From the NCBI RefSeq assembly GCF_014926405.1, contig NZ_JACXXJ020000002.1:88865-152864 (forward strand): DNA of 64,000 nucleotides, read 5' to 3'. Shown piece by piece: positions 32,443 through 41,569 of the stretch. The translations under genes and the position numbers were made by a program. The stretch is from Agrobacterium vitis. Lineage in GTDB: Bacteria; Pseudomonadota; Alphaproteobacteria; Rhizobiales; Rhizobiaceae. The first letter of the stretch is position 1. Each line of letters starts with the position of its first letter. Under the pieces are notes generated by a model. The model was not told the origin of the DNA. It saw only the letters and a program-made list of their open reading frames with translations, and did no database searches.

Positions 32443-33410
32443 AATCTGGTCAACAGCGACCCGTTGCCGGTTCGCTTGGCGTTCTCTGTTTAATCGCTAA
32501 TCATGGTGAGCAGTTGCGTCATCCCACAATCGCCACAGTCGTCACTCCGCAGTCGAAGTCGGTCAACCAGTCCGACGCTTTCCTTGCCAGCAAACACAAT
32601 CAGCTCAACCTGTTCAACTCGCTCGATCATCTGGTTACCGATGAGAAGAAACTCAGCGACAGCGAACGTGGCGCAATCGAGCACCATATCGTAAATATTC
32701 GCGCGGCGATGGCCCGATTGTTATGGTCCAGGGAGATCTATGTCGGAACGTCTCTCCTGGATGAGCACGTTTTCGCCTGCGCCAAGCAAGGTGGTGGTGG
32801 TGTTCCGGCAAAAATCCTGAGCGGTCTCGCGTCGGCCGGGATCGAGCGCCCGGGGTTCGTACTTTACCCGTTGACCAGCTTCGGCATGAAGATGGAAACG
32901 CTGCCGTGGATGAATTCGGGACTAAAAAGCCACATCGTGTTTCGAACTCCGGGTTTGCGGTCAGCGCCCAGACCAATTCCGTTGCCCGGGCTTATGATCG
33001 ACTGGTCGAGATGGCGCGTGGTTTGGGCATATGCCAGTGCATAGAGCGCAGCGGCATCGAGCATTTTTTTCATGCTGCGCAGTGGCTCAAAACCAACCCC
33101 TCGATGTTGGTCAGACTGACATCGCACACAGGGGATATGTATGAGAACCAGTTCGTTTACAGGCTCAATATCCGATCTGCTGCGTCGGCACTGTTGATGC
33201 TTCACGCGTTGTCGGTTAAGCGCGATGGCACCATCGACAAGTTCAGTTCGTCGGCACACGTCAACAACTGGGAAACACTCGATATTCGTCACTATCTGAT
33301 CGGGGAGGGTCGGCCTTTGCCAGATGCTTCTGCAGCCTCCTCGCTCGGCTCTCAATCACCCGGCTACCGACCAGCGATCCCGTCCGCAACTTGCTCGGCG
33401 ACACCTGATC
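32403..33410 (+). pseudogene. Unknown protein gene with a frameshift
   Basis: Two overlapping frames look like one gene. The first runs to about 32950 (HNQLNLFNSLDHLVTDEKKL, RLLWSREIYVGTSLLDEHVF, LYPLTSFGMKMETLPWMN, SHIVFRTPG). The second continues in another frame with FAVSAQTNSVARAYDRLVEM, ERSGIEHFFHAAQWLKTN and LLMLHALSVKRDGTIDKF. Loss of one base near 32950 explains the break. I recognise no family. The true start is uncertain; the end is blurred because the second frame runs on into the antitoxin gene. A sequencing error would make it intact. Confidence 0.55.
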
Positions 33411-33490
33411 AATTGCGAGTGCTCCTTAAGAGGATTGGCCTTTTCGTCCTCGATAATGCTTGCTATATTAAACGAAAGATTGGAGCAGAC

Positions 33491-33733
33491 ATGGCAAAAG
33501 TCGTCGTCAAAAAGCTTGGTGGCCCAAAGTCCGGAGTGCGTGGCAAGGCGGTCACGGAGAAACGAGTTCGCGATTCGAGTAGCGGGCAGTTCGTCACCGT
33601 GCGCACGATCGACGCGAAAAGCCAAACATTCGGACAAGATCTTACCTATGTATTTAGCAAGAATGTGGCCAAGGCGCGCCGTGACAACAAGGCTGTGACT
33701 GGCGTCGTCGATCGTGCTCCTGCAAAAGCTTGA
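33491..33733 (+). CDS. Putative antitoxin of a zeta-type toxin pair
   Basis: 80 residues from the ATG at 33491 (MAKVVVKKLGGPKSGVRGKA). The middle reads VRDSSSGQFVTVRTIDAKSQ and the tail is basic and Ala-rich. Small proteins encoded directly upstream of, and overlapping, a zeta-like kinase are usually its antitoxin. I recognise no specific antitoxin family, so the assignment rests on size and position. The larger frame starting at 32906 only reads through from the preceding pseudogene. Its stop overlaps the toxin start by 20 bases. Confidence 0.6.
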   Translation: MAKVVVKKLGGPKSGVRGKAVTEKRVRDSSSGQFVTVRTIDAKSQTFGQDLTYVFSKNVAKARRDNKAVTGVVDRAPAKA

Positions 33734-34325
33734 ACAGCCCGTCTTTCTGATCGTCGCTGGACCGAACGGATCCGGCAAGAGTAGCGTCTACGCAAATGCG
33801 GATCTCGAATTGGAAGGGCGGTCCGTATGGATTGTCAATCCGGATCTTCTAGCCGCCCGGATCAGTGAAGTGGAGAAGGAGCCACTTCCCGAAGCCAACT
33901 TGGTTGCAGTTCAGCGCATCGAAGCGTGGATCCAGTCATCCATAGCCGTTCATAAAACAATCGGTGTCGAGACCGTATTATCGACGGATAAGTATCGGCG
34001 TCTGGTTGAGGCAGCTGAAGCTTTGGGATTTGCCGTATGGCTTTTCTACACCGTTTTGGACAGCCCGGAGCGGTCGATCGAGCGTATCAAACTTCGTGTT
34101 GCGAAGGGTGGGCATGACGTGCCTGCCGATAAGGTGCGTGCACGCTACGTAAGATCTCTCGCTCAACTCCCTTGGTTTCTCGAACGAGCTGACAGAGCCT
34201 GGATTTGGGACAACAGCGGTGCAACGCCAAAGCTGATCGGCGAAAAACAGGATGGTATCATTACTCTTGACGAGAATGCCCTTAGCGTCATCTCGTCTGC
34301 TGTGCAATCTATCGCGACTGAGTGA
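33714..34325 (+). CDS. Zeta-toxin-like P-loop kinase
   Basis: 203 residues from a GTG at 33714. Zeta toxins phosphorylate UDP-N-acetylglucosamine-type sugars and block peptidoglycan synthesis. The Walker A motif is LIVAGPNGSGKSSVY near residues 13-25, followed by VNPDLLAARIS with the expected Asn-Pro-Asp, the substrate-side GVETVLSTDKYRR (like the ETTLS motif), and an Arg-rich lid (ERIKLRVAKGGHDVPADKVR). These fit the chromosomal/plasmid zeta family. It is coupled to the small upstream gene and ends just before a convergent terminator. Confidence 0.85.
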   Translation: MLLQKLEQPVFLIVAGPNGSGKSSVYANADLELEGRSVWIVNPDLLAARISEVEKEPLPEANLVAVQRIEAWIQSSIAVHKTIGVETVLSTDKYRRLVEAAEALGFAVWLFYTVLDSPERSIERIKLRVAKGGHDVPADKVRARYVRSLAQLPWFLERADRAWIWDNSGATPKLIGEKQDGIITLDENALSVISSAVQSIATE

Positions 34326-34375
34326 ATAGCGCGCCGCAGCCACGCGACTTTGTTGCAGCTTCCTTTCACTGAAAA

Positions 34376-34399
34376 GAGCCCCGCCTTTCGGCGGAGCTC
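34376..34399 (-). terminator. Rho-independent terminator of the DUF736 gene
   Basis: On the minus strand GAGCTCCGCC-GAAA-GGCGGGGCTC is followed by TTTTC, 12 bases after the DUF736 stop. A homologous hairpin is retained in the partial copy near 30958-30983. Confidence 0.8.
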
Positions 34400-34410
34400 C
34401 TCGGCGTGGA

Positions 34411-34728
34411 TCAGGCCTCCCGCTTCGGGCGGTTCCAGATGAGGGCGTAGTCGCCTTCCTTCTCGCCCGGCCAAAGGGCTGCGGTGATCGGGGCGTTGAA
34501 GCTCGGGTCGTCCAGCTTGACCGAGATGTATTCCTCGCCGTCGTTGGAGACCACCTTCCAGCCGGCGCCGACCTCGACGCCGTTGCCGGCGGTGATGCGG
34601 AAGTCCGGAGCGTCGCGCGAGACGCGCTCGATGGGGTTCAGGCGGGCCTTCATGCTGACGGTGAGCGTGCGCACGTTGCCGATGATCGAGTTGTTGCCGT
34701 TGGTGGTGAATTCGCCGATGACTGCCAT
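34411..34728 (-). CDS. DUF736 family protein
   Basis: 105 residues. DUF736 proteins are small, beta-rich and very common on alphaproteobacterial plasmids; their function is unknown. The sequence starts MAVIGEFTTNGNNSIIGNVR, continues with KARLNPIERVSRDAPDFRI, and ends with the family signature NAPITAALWPGEKEGDYALI then WNRPKREA. The frame extends upstream but the ATG at 34728 is the family start. A terminator follows. A truncated copy lies at 30997-31156. Confidence 0.93.
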   Translation of the reverse strand: MAVIGEFTTNGNNSIIGNVRTLTVSMKARLNPIERVSRDAPDFRITAGNGVEVGAGWKVVSNDGEEYISVKLDDPSFNAPITAALWPGEKEGDYALIWNRPKREA

Positions 34729-35393
34729 TGTCGTAACCTTTCCGGTTTGCTCGGGTCGCGCCCATCGCGTCCTCGATGACGGTGTTAAGACCGACGGCGA
34801 TCGACGCCGCACCGCTGGCGGCCGGAACGAAGTGGAGGACGGCCGGGAGCGGCTTTCTTGGCCCGCGAGGAATGCGAACCTGTTCGCAGGGGAAGAAAGT
34901 TGCGTATGGCCGTTGCGGCCAAGGCGATCGAGACGAAGGCGTCCTTCGGTCACACCAGATCAATCGAGGTCTGCGTGGGTGTGGCCTGTCCGAACCGGAT
35001 CGACCACGACATGCCGCGAGACCAATCGTTGAACTCACCACCAGCACGCCGCTGGCACAATCGTTTCGGGACCATGCTCACACCACGTCACGGCTGCAGA
35101 CCTGCAGTTCCCTTCGACGCCATCGCCGATGGGTGCGTCTGCACTACCGACTGTTCGACAGCAGAGCCATCTTCGACTGGATGGTGTCTCCTCCCAACCG
35201 GCAAGGCCTCGGCTATGCTGCAATCGCACTCGCCCTCAGCGCCCCACACCCCAACGGCTGGTCAGCATGGAACATGTCCCCCGCTTCAGGAACTGACTGG
35301 GCCGGCGTCTTTCACGGCAGAGTTCCACCATATGGCGGTGCCTCTTCCGCTCCAAATGGAGCGGATCCGTCACCGCAGCGCCAGAAGGCTGCC
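34729..35393. other. Region upstream of DUF736 with no clear gene
   Basis: Several long overlapping GC-rich frames occur on both strands, none recognised. The segment at about 34905-35000 is duplicated at 31165-31240. It may hold decayed plasmid genes. Confidence 0.4.
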
Positions 35394-36333
35394 CTAGACG
35401 CCACACATGCCTTCGCATTCGATGGGCCAGAGATCGAGTTGGCCATGATCGGCGGCCGTCGACAGGTCGGCTTCGTCAAGAGGAACACATGAGCGATGAA
35501 GATAAACTTCGCCACGGATGCGTCGAATGCCGGTCCGCAGTGCTCGATCGACTATCACCGCTTCTGCCCAGGCTTCCGGATCATGATCACGCATGTGGCG
35601 CCAGCGTCCTTTATCGTGAAACGGGCATCCGATGCAGGCCGATTTTGGGGGCGTCGGATAATCATGACGGCGCAACCAGGCCAGGCAATCGCGCCTGCTC
35701 ATGCGCTGTTCGATCAACGGCCAACGATTGATCTGCCAGTCCTCGAATGAGGGTTTGATCCGGCTGACCTCGTCTGTCGAAATGCCAATCCACTGCTCCG
35801 CGACCGCATGATCAGGTGATCGCTTGCGCCTGAGGCCCGAACAATTCCGGGACCTTCCTCCGGATCGGCACGATCTTGTAATCCGCAGTGCAGGCCCTGC
35901 GCATCATGCCGATCGATACGGTCTCGCGCGATGTCGCGCGGGAACCGATCTGGACGAGTTCGCCGTCGTCGTCCTCATCGAGAACCGGTCGTGCGCTCCC
36001 GGCTGGCGTCACGGTTTTTGCAAAAGCCGGAATCGAAGCCCACCGTTTGCCGGCGACGGCGTCCATGAGATTGTCGCGAATATTGCCGGCCGACACCACA
36101 TGGATCGGGAACGGAACGACATTCGGCGACATCAACCATTCAAGATGATCGTAGACGGCTTTTGGCTCCCAACCGGTATCGGCAAAGATCGCGCAATCGG
36201 GCATCGGCCCGATCTTACCATGCGCTGCCATCAGCGCCATGGTGGTGGACTGGACGCCGGCGCCGAGCGAAAGCGCCCGCAGCCGGATCGGCGAGGACGC
36301 GCCCTCCCCGGTAAAGTTCGACACCTGGAGCAT
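35394..36333 (-). pseudogene. PP-loop (adenine nucleotide alpha-hydrolase, PAPS-reductase-like) protein, frameshifted
   Basis: The N-terminal frame (36333 to 35812) reads LRALSLGAGVQSTTMALMAA, a PP-loop nucleotide-binding motif, then CAIFADTGWEPKAVYDHLEW and RRACTADYKIVPIRRKVPEL. It stops at FGPQAQAIT. In the next frame the protein continues without a start: HAVAEQWIGISTDEVSRIKP, FEDWQINRWPLIEQRMSRRD, and the Cys pair of KSACIGCPFHDKGRWRHM, ending at EGMCGV. A one-base change near 35812-35825 separates the halves. This family is conserved on rhizobial plasmids next to antirestriction genes; its reaction is not known to me. The ATG overlaps the stop of the ardC 3' fragment. Confidence 0.75.
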
Positions 36334-36629
36334 CAGGCCGCCTCCTGTCCGGAGGCTGCCTGCGGCTGAAGGTCGTGCAGATAGGCGACAGCGCGCTGCG
36401 CATGCGCCGCCGCATTGAAGATCGCCCGCTTGTCAGAGCCGAGGATCTCGGCCCAACTCTGGATATAGGCGGCATGATCCGGGCGCGGCTCCAGCTCCGG
36501 CACGATACCCAGATCGGCGCAGATCATCGCTGCCCCAAGCTCCACCAGCATCTCTTCGAAGGCCCTCTCGCGGCGATCCTTGTGATAGCGGCTCAGGTCC
36601 CTGTTCAGCCGGGCAGGACCGCCCGCCCA
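36333..36629 (-). pseudogene. ardC: ardC antirestriction gene, 3' part (after insertion)
   Basis: The minus strand reads WAGGPARLNRDLSRYHKDRR, AFEELLVELGAAMICADLGI and DHAAYIQSWAEILGSDKRAI to the stop. This is the C-terminal part of the ArdC/DUF1738 zincin-like antirestriction family (second half of the metalloprotease domain, with the third zinc ligand region ELxAELGAA). It joins in frame with the 39510-40145 fragment; together they give a 310-residue protein. The intervening RIT-like element separates them. Confidence 0.88.
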
Positions 36630-36630
36630 A

Positions 36631-36662
36631 TGGACATTATGCCGATATCGGCATAATGTCCA
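36631..36662. repeat. 32-bp perfect palindrome at the left end of RIT element 1
   Basis: A perfect 16+16 base inverted repeat centred at 36646/36647, with arms TGGACATTATGCCGAT and ATCGGCATAATGTCCA. It contains two copies of the element terminal decamer CATTATGCCG facing head to head. Confidence 0.9.
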
Positions 36663-36745
36663 TTATGCCGTAAGTCCGATTATGCCGCATGGCCAATTTT
36701 CAGCGCGGAGACTTTCCCATTCAGCCATGCGGCGGTTCGGCATAA

Positions 36746-37738
36746 TCAGAGCGATTCAAGGAACGCGAGCAGTTCGTCGTTGGGTCGATACCGCCCTAGA
36801 TGGGCCTCCGGTCTCGCGACCTGAGAAAGCGCCTTCTCCTTCAACCGCATGTCGGCGTGGATGTAGATCTGGGTCGTTTCCACGGATTCATGACCAAGCC
36901 AGAGCGCGATCACGGATTGGTCGACGCCGTGATGGAGCAGTTCCATCGCGGTGCTATGCCGCAAGGTGTGCGGTGTAACCCGTTTGCTTGCCAGGCTCGG
37001 GCATGCTCGGGATGCCGTGAGGCAATGCTTGCGCACCAGATGTTCCAATGCATCACGACTGAGCCGTTCGCCCCGGATCGAGGGGAACAGGGGACTGTCG
37101 CTGTCACTACGCTCCCCAATCCAACCCCGGATCAGCTTTGCCGTATCGCGACGGAGAGGCGTACTACGCTCCTTTCTCCCCTTGCCGATACAACGGATGT
37201 GGGCGCCGTCTCCCAAAACCACGTCCTTACAGCGCAGACCGATCAGCTCGGATGCCCGCAATCCGGTCTGAAGCGCAAGCAACAGCAGGGCGTAATCGCG
37301 GCGCCCCACCCACGTCGTCCGATCCGGCGCGGCCATGAGGGCTGCTATTTCGTCTGCGTCGAGGAACGTCACGCTTCGCTTGACGTATCGTTTGCTTGGC
37401 ATCGAGAGAATGCGCTGGCAATGGAGAAGCCAGGTCGGATCGGTCATCGCAACGTATCGGAAGAATGAGCGGATTGCGGCAAGGCGCGTATTGCGGGTTC
37501 GTGCCGTGTTACCGCGCGCCGTCTCGACGTGGGTCAGGAAGTCGGCGACAAGATCGGCGTCAAGATCTTCGATCGTCAGCTTCGTGGGCGGCTTTCCACG
37601 CCGTGAGCCAGCGTAGCGTATCAGCAACCGGAATGTATCCCGGTAACCGGCGATGGTGTGGGGACTTGCCTCCATCTGTGTGCAGAGCCGGTCAGTGAAG
37701 AAGCGTTGGATCAGCGCGGGGAAACTGCTCGCCTTCAT
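36746..37738 (-). CDS. Tyrosine recombinase, RitC-like
   Basis: 330 residues from an ATG overlapping the stop of the preceding recombinase (ATGA). A SAM-like core-binding domain (SPHTIAGYRDTFRLLIRYAG) is followed by the catalytic domain: first Arg in LQTGLRASELIGLRCKDV, HTLRHSTAMELLHHG with the His-x-x-Arg, LGHESVETTQIYIHADM with the nucleophile Tyr. All five catalytic positions seem present. In RIT elements three such enzymes act together in recombination of the element ends. Confidence 0.9.
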   Translation of the reverse strand: MKASSFPALIQRFFTDRLCTQMEASPHTIAGYRDTFRLLIRYAGSRRGKPPTKLTIEDLDADLVADFLTHVETARGNTARTRNTRLAAIRSFFRYVAMTDPTWLLHCQRILSMPSKRYVKRSVTFLDADEIAALMAAPDRTTWVGRRDYALLLLALQTGLRASELIGLRCKDVVLGDGAHIRCIGKGRKERSTPLRRDTAKLIRGWIGERSDSDSPLFPSIRGERLSRDALEHLVRKHCLTASRACPSLASKRVTPHTLRHSTAMELLHHGVDQSVIALWLGHESVETTQIYIHADMRLKEKALSQVARPEAHLGRYRPNDELLAFLESL

Positions 37739-38437
37739 CGAATCCCCTCCGCTGCGCTTGCTATGCGGGCGGAAGCCAATTCCAGCAATTCCGGAACCGC
37801 CTCCAGGTACCAATAGGTATTGGCGGGGCTCGCGTGACCGAGCCAAGTCGTGAGTTTGATCATCTCGCGCCCGACATCCTGGCCGGAACGATACCAGTTT
37901 AGCAGCGTCCGAACCGCGAAGGTGTGACGAAGGTCGTGAATGCGTGGCCCGCGCCCATGGCGCTTGTAAGCCTGCCTCGGCCTCAAACCAATCTGTTGGC
38001 AGACCAGCGCGAAGTTGTAGCGGGCGCCGCAATCGCCGAGACGATGGCCATCGCACGTGACGAACATAGGCTCTGATCTGTGACCTAATAGCCGGTCCCG
38101 TTCACGCCCGTAGGTCTCCAGTTGGTGCACGACGGTTTGATCTAGGGGCAACATTCGTTCCTTGCCGAGCTTTCCGAAGCGAACACGAAGGACGCCGGAT
38201 TCAACATCGAGATCGGTCTGGTCGAGACGCAAGGCTTCGTTAATCCGAAGTCCGGTCACGGCGATCAGGCCGAAGAGCGTCGAACAGGTGAGACCGCGCA
38301 TGCCGTAGTCTGCCAAAGCGTCGGAGGTGGTGACGATAGTTTTCGAGGGTCGCAGGTTTGTAGTTCCTGGCAGCAAAAGTCTGCTCGAATGACGCCAGGT
38401 AAGCGTCAAGGCAGGTGGTATGGCCGGATATTGACAT
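37735..38437 (-). pseudogene. Tyrosine recombinase (RitB-like), fused and frameshifted
   Basis: The C-terminal part reads FGLIAVTGLRINEALRLDQT, RGPRIHDLRHTFAVRTLLNW and WLGHASPANTYWYLEAVPEL, a complete catalytic domain with a WYLEA ending typical of RitB. The N-terminal start at 38437 (MSISGHTTCLDAYLASFEQT, NYKPATLENYRHHLRRFGRL) looks like another recombinase N-terminus and is in a different frame. The join near 38300 suggests that the original ritA and the start of ritB were lost in one deletion. Confidence 0.75.
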
Positions 38438-38581
38438 TTTAGCGCTCCTTGTTGTTGGAGCGGCAATCTTCACGCCAAAGACACATCTGTTAAGCAGATC
38501 TTCGACAGCTTCCGACCCCTTTCGGACCGTTGACCAAAATGATAACTGCGAACTGAGCAGACATCTCCGGCGGCACACTCA

Positions 38582-39337
38582 ATGAAGTTTGATAAGTTAT
38601 TCATACCCTCAGCTGAGTCTGAAGCTCGATTGGAGATCGTCGCCGCGAAGCCCACTGGCAAAGGCCCGTTTCCAACGATTGTGTTCAACCACGGCTCGAC
38701 CGGCAGGGGGCAGAATAGATCCCTCTATTCCAGAACGGTGGCTCCCGCGATTGTGGCAAACTACTTTGTCGAGCGGGGATGGTTGGCACTGTTCCCTCAA
38801 CGTCGAGGAAGGGGAAAATCTGGCGGAGCCTATGGTGAAGGTCTTGCCCTAGACGGTTCCGGCTATTCCTGCGACGCAGAAATAGCCATAGCCGGCTTCG
38901 AGCGGGCCGTTGAGGACGTCGATGCGGTAGTCGACCATCTGCGCGGTCGATCTGACGTAAATCAGGAAAAGCTTGTCATCGGGGGCGTCTCACGCGGGGG
39001 TATCTTGGCCATCGCTTATGCTGGCATGAGGCCAAAGACGTTTCGCGGTTCCATCAATTTCAATGGAGGCTGGCTGGGAACAGGGTGCCCGTCACATGCA
39101 TTGGTCAACCCACTGCTTTTCCAGCGGGGCGCATCCGCAGAAGTTTCAACTCTTTGGCTGCATGGCAGCTCAGATCAATACTACAGCATAGCACACTGTA
39201 GGGGGAACTTTGACAAGTTTCAGGCCGCGGGCGGACAGGGAAAATTTGTGGCGGCACCCATGGGCCACGCATTGATGTTCAAGCCAGCGCTTTGGACCGA
39301 GCACGTCGACCAATATTTGCAAGACGTGATGGTTTAA
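38582..39337 (+). CDS. Alpha/beta hydrolase (dienelactone-hydrolase type), element cargo
   Basis: 251 residues, on the strand opposite to the recombinases and inside the element. The oxyanion region is TIVFNHGSTGRGQ, the nucleophile elbow GGVSRGGILAIAY (Ser), the acid Asp in LWLHGSSDQYYS and the His in PMGHALMF. No signal peptide is seen, so it is cytoplasmic. The substrate is unknown; the family includes esterases and dienelactone hydrolases. It occupies the place where ritA would be in a complete element, so it was probably captured along with the deletion. Confidence 0.85.
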   Translation: MKFDKLFIPSAESEARLEIVAAKPTGKGPFPTIVFNHGSTGRGQNRSLYSRTVAPAIVANYFVERGWLALFPQRRGRGKSGGAYGEGLALDGSGYSCDAEIAIAGFERAVEDVDAVVDHLRGRSDVNQEKLVIGGVSRGGILAIAYAGMRPKTFRGSINFNGGWLGTGCPSHALVNPLLFQRGASAEVSTLWLHGSSDQYYSIAHCRGNFDKFQAAGGQGKFVAAPMGHALMFKPALWTEHVDQYLQDVMV

Positions 39338-39509
39338 GTCGCAGTACCGGGGCAGCTTAACACCGGACAAGCTAGAACGCGCACTGTCGTCTTGTCACGC
39401 GATAGTCGCCACTCTTGACGGCTCTGATTATGCCGACCAGCTGCATGGCCAATTGGAGGAGCTTCCGCCCTGAAAATTGGCCATGCGGCATAATCGGACT
39501 TACGGCATA

Positions 39510-40145
39510 ATGCAAGGTTTCGTGCGCTCTCGTCGCAACGAAAGAGGCCATGTCCCGGAATTGTTCGGGCCGCGGCAGCTGGATGTGGTCGGAGGCAGGA
39601 GAATAATAGGCCTTGTCGCCGCCGTAACGGACGACAACACCCGTGTTATCGAAGAAGCGATCGGCATGCTCGATACGCTCGAGCGGTTTCGCGATCGGTT
39701 CGGGGCGACTGTAATAATGATCTGCAAGGCCATCGATTTGATCGCAATTGAAAACTGTATAGGCCTTCAGGAAGGGAATATCGCGCTCGACCTCTCCGCC
39801 GCCCGCATCGGGTTCGGTCTTGGTGAAGCGGCTGGCATAGACGACGGTCGCGCCGCTCTCGCCCTTGCGCACGTGAGCGCCGAGTTCGTTTGCCTGGCGC
39901 AGCGTCATCCATGTTGACGACATGAAACCACTGGCGACGCTCTCCGACCACAGAAGCAGAACATTGAGGCCGGTGTAAGCTTGTCCGTTGTGACGAAGCG
40001 GCCGGCTCACCCGGCCCGATAGATTGGCCGCACTCCACGGCTGCACCCACGGGCGCACGCCCTTTTCCAGATCGGCGACGATCCTGTCGGTGATGCGTGC
40101 ATAAATGTCGGTCCGCGTGTTTGCTGCTTTCCTGCTCATTTCCAA
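39510..40145 (-). pseudogene. ardC: ardC antirestriction gene, 5' part (up to the HETLH motif)
   Basis: 212 codons: TDIYARITDRIVADLEKGVR, the N-terminal ssDNA-binding region (NGQAYTGLNVLLLW, WMTLRQANELGAHVRKGESG) and the start of the zincin domain up to FVATRAHETLH. The element begins immediately after the second zinc-binding His. Read-through makes a chimeric tail (YAVSPIMPHGQ onward). ArdC proteins protect incoming plasmid DNA from restriction in the recipient; the split gene would lose the metalloprotease domain but keep the DNA-binding part. Confidence 0.88.
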
Positions 40146-40452
40146 ACCTCCGTTTCAGGAGGCCGCGCCCATCGCGGCCCCGTTGCGGAGGGCCGAAAGC
40201 AGGAGCGATCGGGGCGAAGGCGCACCGGAACGGCCGGAACGCCAGTGGAGGACGGCGCAGCCGTTGCGGCTTGCCGCCGGCTCCTGCAGGACCGACGAAC
40301 GGGACGGGGCAGCGATGTCGCCCCGCGTCTCTTCGTCTTTCTTCTGTATCCCCATTGAGCTTTACTCCAACGGCGACACAAAAAATGGCCGCCTCGGAGT
40401 GAGGCGGCCTCGTCCCGACGAAGGCGGAGCTGGATGCTCCGCCGGAGACGTC
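40146..40452. other. Spacer with no supported gene
   Basis: GC-rich sequence upstream of ardC; no recognisable gene. Around 40385-40440 GC-rich complementary stretches (GGCCGCCTCG/GAGGCGGCC) could form a terminator for the leftward gene at 40453. Confidence 0.4.
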
Positions 40453-41052
40453 TCAGCCAAGAGCGTCCATCTGTGCTGCGGCCGCCTTGCGGTCGAGCGC
40501 CTGGCCGGGGTTGTCGACCGGCCGATCGAATGGCTTCCACGCTTCGCCGACAATCTGTTCGTAGGCTGCGACGGCGCCTTCAGCTGCCAGGCGGAGCGCG
40601 TGGGCCTGAATACCCATGTCGGCTGCGAACTCGCGCTTGCGCTGGGCGGCGCTGTCGTAACCGACGGGGCCATCGAGATCCTCGTCGCGAGCGTCCGACG
40701 CACCCTTGGCGGTCGCATCGCGTGCTTCGGTGACGGCCTTGCTGTAGAACTGGCCAGCGCCATGGGCCGATCCCACATAGGCGCCGACGATGCGCTGGAG
40801 ATGGATCTGCATCGCCCGTTCGCCGAGGCCATCGGAGAGGCCGGTCGCGGTTTCGACGATAAGGCGCTCGTGCATGTCGCGGATGCCGTCGCTGTCGAGG
40901 ATGGCCGTTCCGAAGCTTTCGGCGATCCGGAGCGCCTGCGCTTCGTCGGGGCATGTCAGGCGGACCATTTCGATCGTGGCGCCCTTGCGGAGCTGCACGA
41001 CACGGGCGGCAGGGCGAGAAGCTTGACGGGAAGGGGTTGCGGGCTTTGCCAT
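40453..41052 (-). CDS. Conserved plasmid hypothetical protein
   Basis: 199 residues. Segments include VVQLRKGATIEMVRLTCPDE, GIRDMHERLIVETATGLSDG, QIHLQRIVGAYVGSAHGAGQ and KREFAADMGIQAHALRLAAE. It is mostly helical, without membrane segments or a signal peptide. I recognise it only as a protein type found beside ardC and DUF736 on rhizobial plasmids; no function can be given. The upstream region is 517 bases of non-coding DNA. Confidence 0.65.
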   Translation of the reverse strand: MAKPATPSRQASRPAARVVQLRKGATIEMVRLTCPDEAQALRIAESFGTAILDSDGIRDMHERLIVETATGLSDGLGERAMQIHLQRIVGAYVGSAHGAGQFYSKAVTEARDATAKGASDARDEDLDGPVGYDSAAQRKREFAADMGIQAHALRLAAEGAVAAYEQIVGEAWKPFDRPVDNPGQALDRKAAAAQMDALG

Positions 41053-41569
41053 GATGGTTTCCTTTTCGGTTTGCCCGAAGGGTTCGGCCCCTTGGCCGTT
41101 CTGTCCTTCGGTGCGGTCGAAAAGAACCGGCGCAAGCCGGGCGGTTCAGGGTCCGGGCAGGCCAGAACGAGCGAAGCAGGTGGGCGGGCAAGCGGAACCC
41201 ACGGTTCTGCGAAGCCCGCGTGCCTGTTTTGTCGAGAGCGGCATGACCGGCCGCCCCGCGGCGCGACAGCGGCCTTGAACCGGACGGGCGCTGGTTCAGA
41301 CCGCCACGAAACCGAAGGACAGAACGGCAAAGGGGCTGATCCCGGATGCCGAAGCCGGAAAGGAGGTCATGCAAAACGCGCGCCAGGCCCGCGCCTGCAA
41401 GCTGGTCCTTCCATGCTGACGTCACTGCTGCTCCGCGTCGCCAGAATGGATCGCCGATATGCCCGATGTGCCTGTCAGAACACCCTGATTTGCTTGCGCC
41501 GGCTTTCCACGATAGACGCGCCTCTGGCGTTACGACCGACCAACAGTATTCGCGAAAGGAACACCGCAG
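41053..41569. other. Spacer between the hypothetical gene and the PhnA-like gene
   Basis: No gene is supported. It probably carries divergent promoters; no specific element was recognised. Confidence 0.4.

Larger units (their letters stand above)
36630..39512. mobile_element. RIT-like tyrosine-recombinase element 1 inserted in ardC
   Basis: The element sits between the two ardC fragments. Its ends are inverted repeats of nearly 50 bases: left from 36661 (CATTATGCCGTAAGTCCGAT onward through GCATGGCCAATTTTCAG) and right, on the minus strand, from 39512 with the same sequence. It carries a full RitC-like recombinase, a degenerate RitA/B-like fusion, and an alpha/beta hydrolase as cargo. An ATG/CAT triplet is present at both junctions. 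Confidence 0.8.
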
